A stretch of DNA of 40,350 bases from Victivallales bacterium (GTDB lineage: Bacteria > Verrucomicrobiota > Lentisphaeria > Oligosphaerales > Oligosphaeraceae), in assembly GCA_017964325.1 (NCBI GenBank), contig JAGCSE010000192.1, forward strand, positions 1 to 40,350, in the 5' to 3' direction. Below, piece by piece: positions 17,326 through 25,001 of this stretch. Both the position numbers and the translations under genes were made by a program. The notes beneath the pieces are model-generated. The model searched no databases and was not told the origin of the DNA. It saw only the letters and a program-made list of their open reading frames with translations. Within the stretch, counting starts at the first letter, position 1, and the number at the start of each line of letters is the position of its first letter.

Positions 17326-17378
17326 ATGTTCTGATTTCAATGGTTCGACAATTATCACATCTAAATTTCCCTTTGTTT

Positions 17379-17394
17379 ACATGGCAATCCATGT
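17379..17394. other. perfect 6-bp inverted repeat in the adhesin gene leader
   Basis: ACATGG-CAAT-CCATGT lies about 110 bp before the adhesin start, in otherwise A/T-rich DNA. It could be a protein-binding site or a small hairpin. I see nothing else distinct between 17326 and 17504, which is AT-rich and has no second good promoter. Confidence 0.3.
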
Positions 17395-17504
17395 TAGCAG
17401 CAGGAAATAATGTAGTTGTTTTAATAAGTAAATAATATAACATATAAGAACTTAAAATTAAAATTAAAAACGTTAAAAAAATGAAACAAACAACAGGTGA
17501 AAAA

Positions 17505-20500
17505 ATGACAACCAAATGTCGAAAATCAATGTGGATGCTGACATGGGCATTGCTTTTATGCCTATGTGGCAGCATGGTTCAGGCGGCTGCGCCTTCAGAT
17601 TGGAAACAGGAGAATGTTCCCGTCTATCCGTATCCCATGACCATCATGGCACGTGTTCATCAGAATGGAAGTGCTCTGAAGGTTCCAGATAGCATGATTG
17701 CAGTCTTTTATGGAACTGAATTGCGCGCGGTTGCGAAATATGACGATTCCGATGGCCTGTTTTTTTACAATCTGACGGTCATGTGCGCGGCGACGACGGA
17801 ATCTGGCTATACCTTTAAATATTATGATCCCATTACTGACAAAGTCTATGACTTGACGCTGCCTTCTGGTTACGACCCGCTCGTTTACAAACAGGCGGAG
17901 TACGGCGGCTTCCCTCCGCCGAATTATAATTTTGAACCATTTGTGCTAGTATTTCCAGACCCGCTTCCGACGGTGACAGTGACGGCGACGGACGCGACGG
18001 CCACCGAACCCGCCAGCTCGACTGCGACGGCGACGGACACGGGCGTGTTCCGCTTCACGCGCACTGGCTCCACGACGGCCGCGCTGACCGTCTATTACTC
18101 GGTGAGCGGCACGGCGACGTCCGGCACGGACTACGCGTCCATCGGCACGTCTGTGACGATTCCAGCGGGGAGCAGCTACAAGGATGTCGCGGTGACGCCG
18201 AAGTACGACACGGCTTCAGACAACGGCGAGACGGTCGTCGTGACGCTGACGTCGAAGACAACCTACGGCATCGGCACTCAGAAGACCGCGACGGTGACCG
18301 TCAAAGATCCCCCCGTACCCGATAGGCATTACCATCCAGCAGATAGCATGACAAAAGATTATAAAATATCAGGCTTGGAATACCTGAAATATGCTGGACC
18401 TGTTAAAACGGCTGCACTTGGGAGTTATGAATACGAATGGGATGGGACTGATATTTTTTCAATGCAGAAGAAAACCAGAATCGATACAACAACAAGAGCA
18501 GGTGGTGTTTCCATAACAAGAAGTGTTACCCCAGCTACTTATGCGGAAAACACTCAAGTTACGGTTACCATGACCATGATTGGTGTTGCCAATGCGACAA
18601 TGCTCTTTATAAGTGAAATCATTCCCGAAGGATGGACAGTGATAGGGGATGAAGCGTCTTCTGTGGCAAATGGCAAGTTGAATAAGACATGGGATGCGCC
18701 TGACATACCGTCTTCATACGTCTATATCCTGCAGGCCCCCGCTGGTAATCTTGCAGATACCTATATAATTACTAGCAGTTCTTCTGATACAGGTTGTTTC
18801 ATCAATAATCAAGTGGAATCAATCTCAGTATCCAATACAGAATTAAAGAAGAGAACGTATCATCCAGCAGATAGCATAACAAAAGACTATAAAATATCAG
18901 GTCTGGAATATTTGAAATATGCTGGACCTGTTAAAACGGCTGCACTTGGCAATTATGAATATGATTGGGATGGAGTTGATTTTTTTGTGCTTCCTAAGGC
19001 CGGCAATACACGTGGGATTGTGACAAGGGATGAGAATGTTGCGATTATTCGTTCCGTTGAACCATCCATCTATACGGCGGGTAGCCAGATCGCGGTGACC
19101 TTGACCATGATTGGTGTGGATGACGCGACGATGCTTTTCATAAGCGAGTTCATTCCTGAAGAGTGGACCGTTATCGGAGATGAAGCATCGTCCGTAGCGG
19201 ATGGCAAGCTTAGCAAAACGTGGGATGCGCCCAACATCCCGTCTTCCTACACATACATTCTGGAAGCTCCTGTCGAGAATTTGGCCGCTAGCTACGAACT
19301 TATCAGCAGCAGCGAGGATACAGGTTGTTTCATAAACAATGGACTCTTGCCCATCACTGTGGAAAATACCATCATAACCAATGGTGATATCCCCCTCCCT
19401 GTCACATACACGGTGACAGTTGAGAACGGCACATCCGACGGTCAAACGAAACTTACCTCTTCCGAAGGCGATACCATTACCATTACGGCAGATGCTGCGC
19501 CCAATGGCATGGTCTTCGACAAATGGACGAGCGAGGACGGCGTTGAATTCGCCGATGCGTCCGCCGCCGAGACCTCATTCACAATGCTTGCGAAGGACGT
19601 CACCGTAACGGCGACATACGCCCCTATACCTGTTGTCACATACACGGTGACAGTTGTGAACGGTATGTCGGACGGCAAGACGGAGCTTGTCGCTTCTGAA
19701 GGCGACACCATCGCCATCACGGCGGATGCCGCCGCCGAGGGCATGGTCTTCGAGAAGTGGACGAGCGAGGATGGCGTTGAGTTCGCCGATGCGTCCGCCG
19801 CCGAGACCTCGTTCACGATGCTTGCGAAGGACGTCACCGTAACGGCGACATACGCCCCTGTACCCGTTGTCACATACACGGTCACCATTGTGAACGGCAT
19901 GTCGGACGGCAAGACGGAGCTTGCCGCTTCTGAGGGCGACACCATCGCCATCACGGCGGATGCCGCCGCCGAGGGCATGGTCTTCGAGAAGTGGACGAGC
20001 GAGGATGGTGTTGAGTTCGCCGATGCGTCCGTCGCCGAGACCTCGTTCACAATGCTTGCGAAGGATGTCACCGTAACGGCGACATACGCCCCTGTACCCG
20101 TTGTCACATACACGGTCGCTGTTGTGAACGGTACTGTGAACGGCAAGGTGGAGATTATTGCTTCCGAAGGCGATACAATCACTGTAAAGGCTGATGCAGC
20201 ACCAGCTGGCATGGCATTCGCCAAATGGGAAGCCGAAGGCGTAGAACTCAAAGATGCCACGACTACTGAAGTCTCATTCAAGATGCCATCCAACGCGGTG
20301 ACCCTTACTGCAACATTCGCTCAAGCCGCTCAGTTGTCCATCGTCCGTTCTGTTGAGCCCTCCACCTACACGTCTGGGAGCCAGGTCATGGTTACCCTGA
20401 CCATGACGGGCATTGAGAACGCGGCGATGCTTTTCATAAGCGAATACATCCCCGAGGGCTGGACCGTTGTAGGCAATGATGCATCGTCCGTGGCGGACGG

Positions 20501-22178
20501 CAAGCTCAGCAAGACATGGGATGCACCCAACATTCCTTATACCTATAATTATGTTTTGCAGGCCCCTGACGAGAATCTGGCGGCCAGCTATGAGCTTATC
20601 AGCAGCAGCGATGACACGGGGTGCTTCATGAACAATGAACTCCTGCCCATCGCCGTGGAAAATACTCTCTTGACAGGTGATATTCCTGTCAATTACACGG
20701 TCACCATCATCAACGGCACGTCCGACGGCAAGACGGAAGTGACGGCCTATGCTGGAGATACAATCACAATTGTTGCGAATGCCCCTGCCGAACACGAGCT
20801 GTTCGACAAGTGGGCGGGCGATGTCGAGTTCGCGAATGCGACCGCCTCCACGACGAGCTTTACGATGCCCGCCAACGACGTGACGGTGACAGCGACATAC
20901 AAGCCCGAGCCGCAATACACGGTCACCATCATCAACGGCACGTCCGACGGAAAGACGGAAGTGACGGCCTATGTGGGTGAAACCATCGCCGTAACTTATG
21001 AGCCAGTTGAAAATGCGGTTTTCGACCAGTGGACGTCTGAAGATGGAGTTGATTTCGCTGATGCAAAGGCCCAGCAGACAACGTTCACGATGCCCGCGAA
21101 GAACGTGACGGTGACGGCGACGTACAAGCCCGTTTACACGGTCACGGTTGTCAACGGCACGACTAGCGGCAAGACGGAGATCACAGCGTTCGAGAACGAT
21201 ACCGTCCCCATCACTGCGAATACCCCTGCAGACGGCAAGCTTTTCAAGGCATGGACGGGCGATGTGGAATTTGCGGATGCAATGGCCGCCACGACATCGT
21301 TCACGATGCCCGCAAAGGACGTTACCGTCACCGCCACCTACAAGACACTTTACACCATTACATTGGAAATCGGCGAAAACGGTGTGGTCGAAGATGCGGG
21401 TAACTGGACTGTGGAAGGCACGACACTGACATACGAGTTCTATGACAGTCTGGATGAGGACCTTCCGCTTCCTGTCATCACGGCCAATGAAGGCTTCAAG
21501 TTCCTGAGATGGAATGAAAATGGCATCAAGTTCGAGAATCAGGAGAAAATCGCGGCTGGCTGGAACCGCAACCTGACGCTGACCGCCAAATATTATGATG
21601 GCAATGGCTATGAGGAATGGCCTGAAGATATGGAGCTTTACGAGCCAGCCGACGGCAAGATATTCCGCGAGTCCCGTGACCTCGCCGTCACCTTCAACTG
21701 GCCTGCCATCCTAAATGCGGAAGGCTACCGCCTGGTCATCGCGACATACGGCGGCAATGTGGTCTTCGATGAGGCAGTAGAAGACACCACCTGCACAGTC
21801 AACGGCCTGAAGCTCGGCTCTTTCGTCTGGAATGTCACGGCCATTGGCGATGAATGTGAAGCCGGGACGTCGCAGGATTTCCATTTTGCGGTCGTCGAAG
21901 ACAACGGCATCCCTGTCATCAAGGACGCCAACGCCAACGGCACCACCATCGAACTCACATACGACACGGAGGAAAAGGATTATAGGGATGGTGTCTTCGC
22001 CTACCAGATGTTCTTCTACTCGCTCACGACCAACAAGTGGACGAGCTTGACGCAGAACTTGCAGGTCGCCAACGGCAAAGCCGTCGTCAACCTTGGCGTG
22101 AACGTTTCCAACGGCTATCTGTACATCTGCCCGATCACAATACCGGAATCCAATTTCATCGAACTTTACATCAAATAA
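17505..22178 (+). CDS. giant secreted repeat protein (Calx-beta, dockerin-like and InlB-type repeats), probable adhesin
   Basis: A 1557-residue exported protein. The ATG at 17505 has a ribosome site (AGGTG) and begins a signal peptide ('MTTKCRKSMWMLTWALLLC', cleavage after VQA). The ATG at 17481 has no ribosome site. In order there are a ~120-residue N-terminal domain and a Calx-beta domain (about residues 155-270). Two copies follow of an EF-hand/dockerin-like motif 'HPADSMTKDYKISGLEYL', each with an immunoglobulin-like 'RSV.P..Y' domain, and a third such domain comes later. About seven InlB-type beta-grasp repeats of ~78 residues ('TYAPVPVVTYTV', 'VFEKWTSEDGVEFADA') come next, then a FN3-like C-terminal part. 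It has no sorting signal or barrel that I can see. It starts a rightward operon-like series with the barrel protein 58 bp later. Base composition shifts sharply between modules. A role in adhesion or surface coating is inferred. Confidence 0.85.
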   Translation: MTTKCRKSMWMLTWALLLCLCGSMVQAAAPSDWKQENVPVYPYPMTIMARVHQNGSALKVPDSMIAVFYGTELRAVAKYDDSDGLFFYNLTVMCAATTESGYTFKYYDPITDKVYDLTLPSGYDPLVYKQAEYGGFPPPNYNFEPFVLVFPDPLPTVTVTATDATATEPASSTATATDTGVFRFTRTGSTTAALTVYYSVSGTATSGTDYASIGTSVTIPAGSSYKDVAVTPKYDTASDNGETVVVTLTSKTTYGIGTQKTATVTVKDPPVPDRHYHPADSMTKDYKISGLEYLKYAGPVKTAALGSYEYEWDGTDIFSMQKKTRIDTTTRAGGVSITRSVTPATYAENTQVTVTMTMIGVANATMLFISEIIPEGWTVIGDEASSVANGKLNKTWDAPDIPSSYVYILQAPAGNLADTYIITSSSSDTGCFINNQVESISVSNTELKKRTYHPADSITKDYKISGLEYLKYAGPVKTAALGNYEYDWDGVDFFVLPKAGNTRGIVTRDENVAIIRSVEPSIYTAGSQIAVTLTMIGVDDATMLFISEFIPEEWTVIGDEASSVADGKLSKTWDAPNIPSSYTYILEAPVENLAASYELISSSEDTGCFINNGLLPITVENTIITNGDIPLPVTYTVTVENGTSDGQTKLTSSEGDTITITADAAPNGMVFDKWTSEDGVEFADASAAETSFTMLAKDVTVTATYAPIPVVTYTVTVVNGMSDGKTELVASEGDTIAITADAAAEGMVFEKWTSEDGVEFADASAAETSFTMLAKDVTVTATYAPVPVVTYTVTIVNGMSDGKTELAASEGDTIAITADAAAEGMVFEKWTSEDGVEFADASVAETSFTMLAKDVTVTATYAPVPVVTYTVAVVNGTVNGKVEIIASEGDTITVKADAAPAGMAFAKWEAEGVELKDATTTEVSFKMPSNAVTLTATFAQAAQLSIVRSVEPSTYTSGSQVMVTLTMTGIENAAMLFISEYIPEGWTVVGNDASSVADGKLSKTWDAPNIPYTYNYVLQAPDENLAASYELISSSDDTGCFMNNELLPIAVENTLLTGDIPVNYTVTIINGTSDGKTEVTAYAGDTITIVANAPAEHELFDKWAGDVEFANATASTTSFTMPANDVTVTATYKPEPQYTVTIINGTSDGKTEVTAYVGETIAVTYEPVENAVFDQWTSEDGVDFADAKAQQTTFTMPAKNVTVTATYKPVYTVTVVNGTTSGKTEITAFENDTVPITANTPADGKLFKAWTGDVEFADAMAATTSFTMPAKDVTVTATYKTLYTITLEIGENGVVEDAGNWTVEGTTLTYEFYDSLDEDLPLPVITANEGFKFLRWNENGIKFENQEKIAAGWNRNLTLTAKYYDGNGYEEWPEDMELYEPADGKIFRESRDLAVTFNWPAILNAEGYRLVIATYGGNVVFDEAVEDTTCTVNGLKLGSFVWNVTAIGDECEAGTSQDFHFAVVEDNGIPVIKDANANGTTIELTYDTEEKDYRDGVFAYQMFFYSLTTNKWTSLTQNLQVANGKAVVNLGVNVSNGYLYICPITIPESNFIELYIK
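18333..18983 (+). repeat. two near-identical ~120-bp dockerin-like coding segments 528 bp apart
   Basis: Segments beginning at 18333 and 18861 encode the HPAD...KISGLEYLKYAGPVKT motif with few nucleotide differences, mostly silent. The following RSV domain is duplicated too but has diverged more. A third RSV copy, without the HPAD motif, starts near 20336. This indicates a recent 528-bp tandem duplication within the adhesin gene. Confidence 0.85.
19401..20102 (+). repeat. 234-bp direct repeats, three units
   Basis: Units start at 19401, 19635 and 19869 (period exactly 234 bp, 78 codons), and a diverged fourth unit starts at 20103. The second and third units are nearly identical at the DNA level, so copy number probably changes by recombination or slippage. 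They encode InlB-type repeats of the adhesin. Confidence 0.92.
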
Positions 22179-22236
22179 CATCCCATGGGCGCGGCCCTTT
22201 CAACGACCACGCCCGCAGCAATAAAGGAGGAAATAC

Positions 22237-23043
22237 ATGAAACATATTCTGAAAGCAACTGGAGCCTTGATTATTTCAGCTTTATGCTGCCTTGCGCAGG
22301 AAACGGCGTCCGAACCGGTAGTGTCCGTCTCGGAGCATGGTGTGAAATTTGGCGCAGGCATCATCACCCGTCATTTCAGTGATACGAAAATCAAAGGTGC
22401 AGCGGGCAGCCACAGCGTTACCTATAAAGACCGCGGCGCGATGAAGGAGACCATCACCGTTGAGGCCAACGGCACGTCCGGAAAGATGGATGTCGAGTCC
22501 ATCGACTGCTTTGGCCCCGTGCTGTCCCTTGAATACGGTATCTGGCAAAAAGACGCCGTCACCCTGTCCCTAATTGGCGGCTTCCAATATTATCATTTGG
22601 ACAACTCCCGTCATATCAACGCCTATGCAACGGAGACGCATTCCTTCATGCCTGTGAACAACCCCCAGTTCGGAAGCGTCATCGGCAATGTCTCCACTCT
22701 GGGCGATGTCTTCAAGGCAAAGATGGACATGGATCTGTTCATTTTGGACCTTGGCTTGAAAGCAGCTTATTCTCTGAACGAATCCTTTGACCTCTTCGTA
22801 ACCGTCGGTCCCACACTGACCATTGCGGACACGGAGTCCAAAGTCGATGGACACCACGATTCCGATGACGACTGCATCCTTGGGCTTTATGCCAGTGCCG
22901 GTGCGGCCTGGTGGTTCAGCGAAAAAATCAGTCTTTCCTGCGAAGTTCGCTATGATACGGCTTTTGAAAAGGTTGAAACGAAGGACATCAAACAGGAGCT
23001 CGATGGATTCGGCGGCGCGCTGAAGCTGCTCATCGCATTTTGA
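22237..23043 (+). CDS. outer-membrane beta-barrel protein of unknown function
   Basis: A 268-residue exported protein with a signal peptide ('MKHILKATGALIISALCCLA') and a body of alternating hydrophobic strands, such as 'VKFGAGIITRHF', 'AVTLSLIGGFQYYHL', 'LFVTVGPTLTIAD', 'LGLYASAGAAWWF' and 'SLSCEVRYDT'. It ends in Phe after 'GALKLLIAF', the aromatic C-terminus used by the BAM machinery. A strong ribosome site (AAGGAGG) precedes the ATG. It follows the adhesin gene after 58 bp and precedes the 81-residue gene by 53 bp. It may be a surface partner of the adhesin or the glycoprotein, but it is too small to be an obvious secretion channel. Function unknown. Confidence 0.8.
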   Translation: MKHILKATGALIISALCCLAQETASEPVVSVSEHGVKFGAGIITRHFSDTKIKGAAGSHSVTYKDRGAMKETITVEANGTSGKMDVESIDCFGPVLSLEYGIWQKDAVTLSLIGGFQYYHLDNSRHINAYATETHSFMPVNNPQFGSVIGNVSTLGDVFKAKMDMDLFILDLGLKAAYSLNESFDLFVTVGPTLTIADTESKVDGHHDSDDDCILGLYASAGAAWWFSEKISLSCEVRYDTAFEKVETKDIKQELDGFGGALKLLIAF

Positions 23044-23096
23044 TAACCGCAAAGTCACATAGCCGATCAAATAAAACCCCATAAGGGAATAAAACT

Positions 23097-23342
23097 ATGT
23101 CAGACAAGAAAAAGGAAATTTTCGCGGACGGCATCGGTCAGATCCATTTCGCGGGCGGCATGGTCCGCTTCGATCTTGTTACGCTCCAGCCACAGGAGGA
23201 AGGAAAGACACCAATCCCTGAAGCAAACCTGCGCCTCATCATGCCTCCGCAGGGCTTCCTAGCCGCCTTCAACTCCATGCAGCAGCTAATCGACAAGCTC
23301 GTCGAAGCCGGCGTCCTGAAGAAGAACGAAAACAATGCTTAA
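23097..23342 (+). CDS. 81-residue protein beside the heptosyltransferase
   Basis: A small cytosolic protein with no signal peptide or membrane segment: a beta-rich N-terminal half ('IGQIHFAGGMVRFDLVTLQP') and a helical C-terminal half ('GFLAAFNSMQQLIDKLVEAG'). A ribosome site (AAGGGA) precedes the ATG. It lies 45 bp before the glycosyltransferase gene and is surely co-transcribed. I believe similar small proteins accompany this transferase in other bacteria such as Desulfovibrio, but could not check. It may be an accessory factor for the transferase or for keeping its substrate unfolded; that is inference. The last two residues (Asn-Ala) and the stop codon are encoded by the first copy of the AATGCTT repeat. 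Confidence 0.75.
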   Translation: MSDKKKEIFADGIGQIHFAGGMVRFDLVTLQPQEEGKTPIPEANLRLIMPPQGFLAAFNSMQQLIDKLVEAGVLKKNENNA

Positions 23343-23361
23343 TGCTTAATGCTTAATGCTT
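23334..23361. repeat. AATGCTT heptamer repeated four times
   Basis: Four perfect 7-bp copies. The first begins inside the 81-residue gene and provides its last codons plus the TAA at 23340-23342. The repeat makes up most of the gap to the heptosyltransferase gene. Confidence 0.95.
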
Positions 23362-23386
23362 AACATCAACACAAGGTACATCCACC

Positions 23387-24736
23387 ATGCCGGATTTCAC
23401 GATCAACCCGTCCTTCGGCATTGCCGCAGGCGACATTAGCGTCAATACAGGCGTGCCTGTTTCTGCACCCACCACCGTACCAGCTGAACCGCCGAAATCA
23501 ACGGGTGATCCTGACCTCGCACCGGGACAGAAGCGTCCCGAAGGGGCTCAGAAGTCCATCTACGGCGAAATCCCGCAGATTCCCGTGCTGGATGCCGTGG
23601 AGGGCATAAAATTCGATTTTAACCACGGCATCCGCATCCTCTTCCCGCACAACGGGAAGACGTACCATGTGACCTTCATGGACATTGACACGGGCGTCGT
23701 CCTCTACAGCAACGACACGGTGCCCGGCGCCTTTGTGACCTCCGTCAAGAAGTTCTACATCAAGTTCCGCCTCATCATCCACGAGAAAGGCAAAGACCAG
23801 CCTATCTTCCAGCATGACATGGACTTGACCGATAAGGAGGTCATGGTCCAGCTGCCCGTCGGGACGATCGGCGACAGCATCGGCTGGTTCTCCTACGTGG
23901 AGCGCTTTCAGCTGAAGCATCACTGCAGACTGGTCTGCGTCATGACGCCGTGGATCGCGACGCTGGTGAAAGACCAATATCCAGACATCACGTTCATCGC
24001 CCCTGAGGACACCGTGAAGTACAGGCCATACGCCTCCTACTACATGGGGCTGTTCTTTAAAGGCGATGTGGACAACCAGCCCATCGACTTCCGCTACATC
24101 GGCCTCCACCGCACGGCGGGCTACATCCTCGGCCTTGACGGCGACGACTTGAACGATCTGCCGCCGCGCTTCAACCTCTCCGCGCCGCGCCAGATAAAGG
24201 AAAAGTACGTCTGCATCGCAGCGCAGTCCTCCTCGCAGGCAAAGTACTGGAACAACCCGTTCGGCTGGATCACGATCGTCAAGTTCCTGAAGGACAACGG
24301 CTACCGCGTCCTCTGCATCGACAAGGAGAAGGTCCATGGCACGGGCCTCCACTGGAACTACATCCCGTGGGGAGCGGAGGACTTCACGGGAGATATTCCG
24401 CTGCAGGAGCGCGTCAATTTAATTAAAGATGCGGACTTTTTCATCGGCCTTTCCAGCGGCCTCTCTTGGGTGGCATGGGGCTGCAAGGTGCCGCTGGTGA
24501 TGATCAGCGGCTTCACACATCCCACGAACGAGTTCCACACGCCGTACCGCGTCATCAACTACCACACCTGCCATTCCTGCTGGAACGATATGCGGGAGGA
24601 TTTCGACCACTTCGACTTCCTCTGGTGTCCTCGCCATAAGGGCGACGACCGCCAGTTTGAATGCACGCGTCTCATCTCCGCAGAGCAGGTCATCGCGACC
24701 ATCAAGAAGATACCGACATTTAAAGCCAATGCCTAA
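23387..24736 (+). CDS. autotransporter strand-loop-strand O-heptosyltransferase (BAHT family)
   Basis: A 449-residue cytosolic glycosyltransferase of the bacterial autotransporter heptosyltransferase family (AAH/TibC type), which transfers heptose from ADP-heptose to Ser residues in AIDA-like repeats before export. Family landmarks are the N-terminal beta domain ('VEGIKFDFNHGIRILFP'), 'VGTIGDSIGWFSYVERFQ' and the GT9-like sugar-nucleotide site 'ADFFIGLSSGLSWVAWGCK'. The C-terminal iron-binding cysteine finger has C395, C398, C414 and C426. An N-terminal ~60-residue Pro/Thr-rich extension precedes the catalytic fold. The gene lies between the 81-residue protein and the AIDA-repeat protein at 25002, its likely substrate. 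Its own stop codon also falls in a heptamer repeat, giving an Asn-Ala end like that of its neighbour. Confidence 0.93.
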   Translation: MPDFTINPSFGIAAGDISVNTGVPVSAPTTVPAEPPKSTGDPDLAPGQKRPEGAQKSIYGEIPQIPVLDAVEGIKFDFNHGIRILFPHNGKTYHVTFMDIDTGVVLYSNDTVPGAFVTSVKKFYIKFRLIIHEKGKDQPIFQHDMDLTDKEVMVQLPVGTIGDSIGWFSYVERFQLKHHCRLVCVMTPWIATLVKDQYPDITFIAPEDTVKYRPYASYYMGLFFKGDVDNQPIDFRYIGLHRTAGYILGLDGDDLNDLPPRFNLSAPRQIKEKYVCIAAQSSSQAKYWNNPFGWITIVKFLKDNGYRVLCIDKEKVHGTGLHWNYIPWGAEDFTGDIPLQERVNLIKDADFFIGLSSGLSWVAWGCKVPLVMISGFTHPTNEFHTPYRVINYHTCHSCWNDMREDFDHFDFLWCPRHKGDDRQFECTRLISAEQVIATIKKIPTFKANA

Positions 24737-24748
24737 TGCTTAATTACT
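24728..24748. repeat. three AATGCTT-type heptamers over the heptosyltransferase stop codon
   Basis: AATGCCT, AATGCTT and AATTACT in one 7-bp phase. The first two units contain the final Asn and Ala codons and the TAA at 24734-24736. It is the same repeat family as at 23334-23361. Confidence 0.8.
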
Positions 24749-24810
24749 GAGTATCAGATACATAGTGTTTTGCTTGTTTTACGATCCATTATATAAATAG
24801 TAATATAGTA

Positions 24811-24852
24811 ATTAACAATTAACTAGTCCCAAGTCACTAGTTACTAAATAAA
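24811..24852. repeat. heptad-phased repeat with a 7-bp inverted repeat
   Basis: Six 7-bp units in phase: ATTAACA, ATTAACT, then AGTCCCA, AGTCACT and AGTTACT, then AAATAAA. Within it AACTAGT (24821-24827) and ACTAGTT (24836-24842) form a perfect inverted repeat with an 8-base loop. It lies just before the ribosome site of the small ORF at 24862. Confidence 0.7.
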
Positions 24853-24861
24853 GGATATAAA

Positions 24862-24981
24862 ATGTATGTATTCAAGAAAACATTATCCTGGTTCTTTTTA
24901 CTGTTTGCATTTCATCTTGCGCATTCAGGTACATACGAATTGTCAATTTCACGGACTTCATGCTTAATTGTTAATTGTTAA
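24862..24981 (+). CDS. 39-residue ORF, a signal peptide without a body
   Basis: The ORF starts with 'MYVFKKTLSWFFLLFAFHLA', a typical export signal, behind a ribosome site (AAAGGA). Only about 18 residues follow the likely cleavage site, ending '...SCLIVNC'. The last codons and the stop come from a TTAATTG heptamer repeat. It looks like the 5' remnant of a secreted-protein gene whose body was lost and replaced by repeat DNA, or a very small secreted peptide. It lies 20 bp before the AIDA-repeat gene, so it may also influence translation of that gene. Confidence 0.45.
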   Translation: MYVFKKTLSWFFLLFAFHLAHSGTYELSISRTSCLIVNC

Positions 24982-24984
24982 TTA
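24964..24984. repeat. TTAATTG heptamer repeated three times
   Basis: TTAATTG twice and TTAATTA once, in phase, overlapping the stop codon of the 39-residue ORF and ending 17 bases before the AIDA-repeat gene start. The preceding bases (ATGC) join it to the AATGCTT family seen at 23334 and 24728. Confidence 0.85.
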
Positions 24985-25001
24985 TATAAAAGGTTGGTAA
25001 C

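Noticed and set aside
19442..20293. Minus-strand repetitive ORF of 283 codons over the InlB-type repeats
   Set aside because: Its regularity simply mirrors the 234-bp repeats of the plus-strand adhesin gene.
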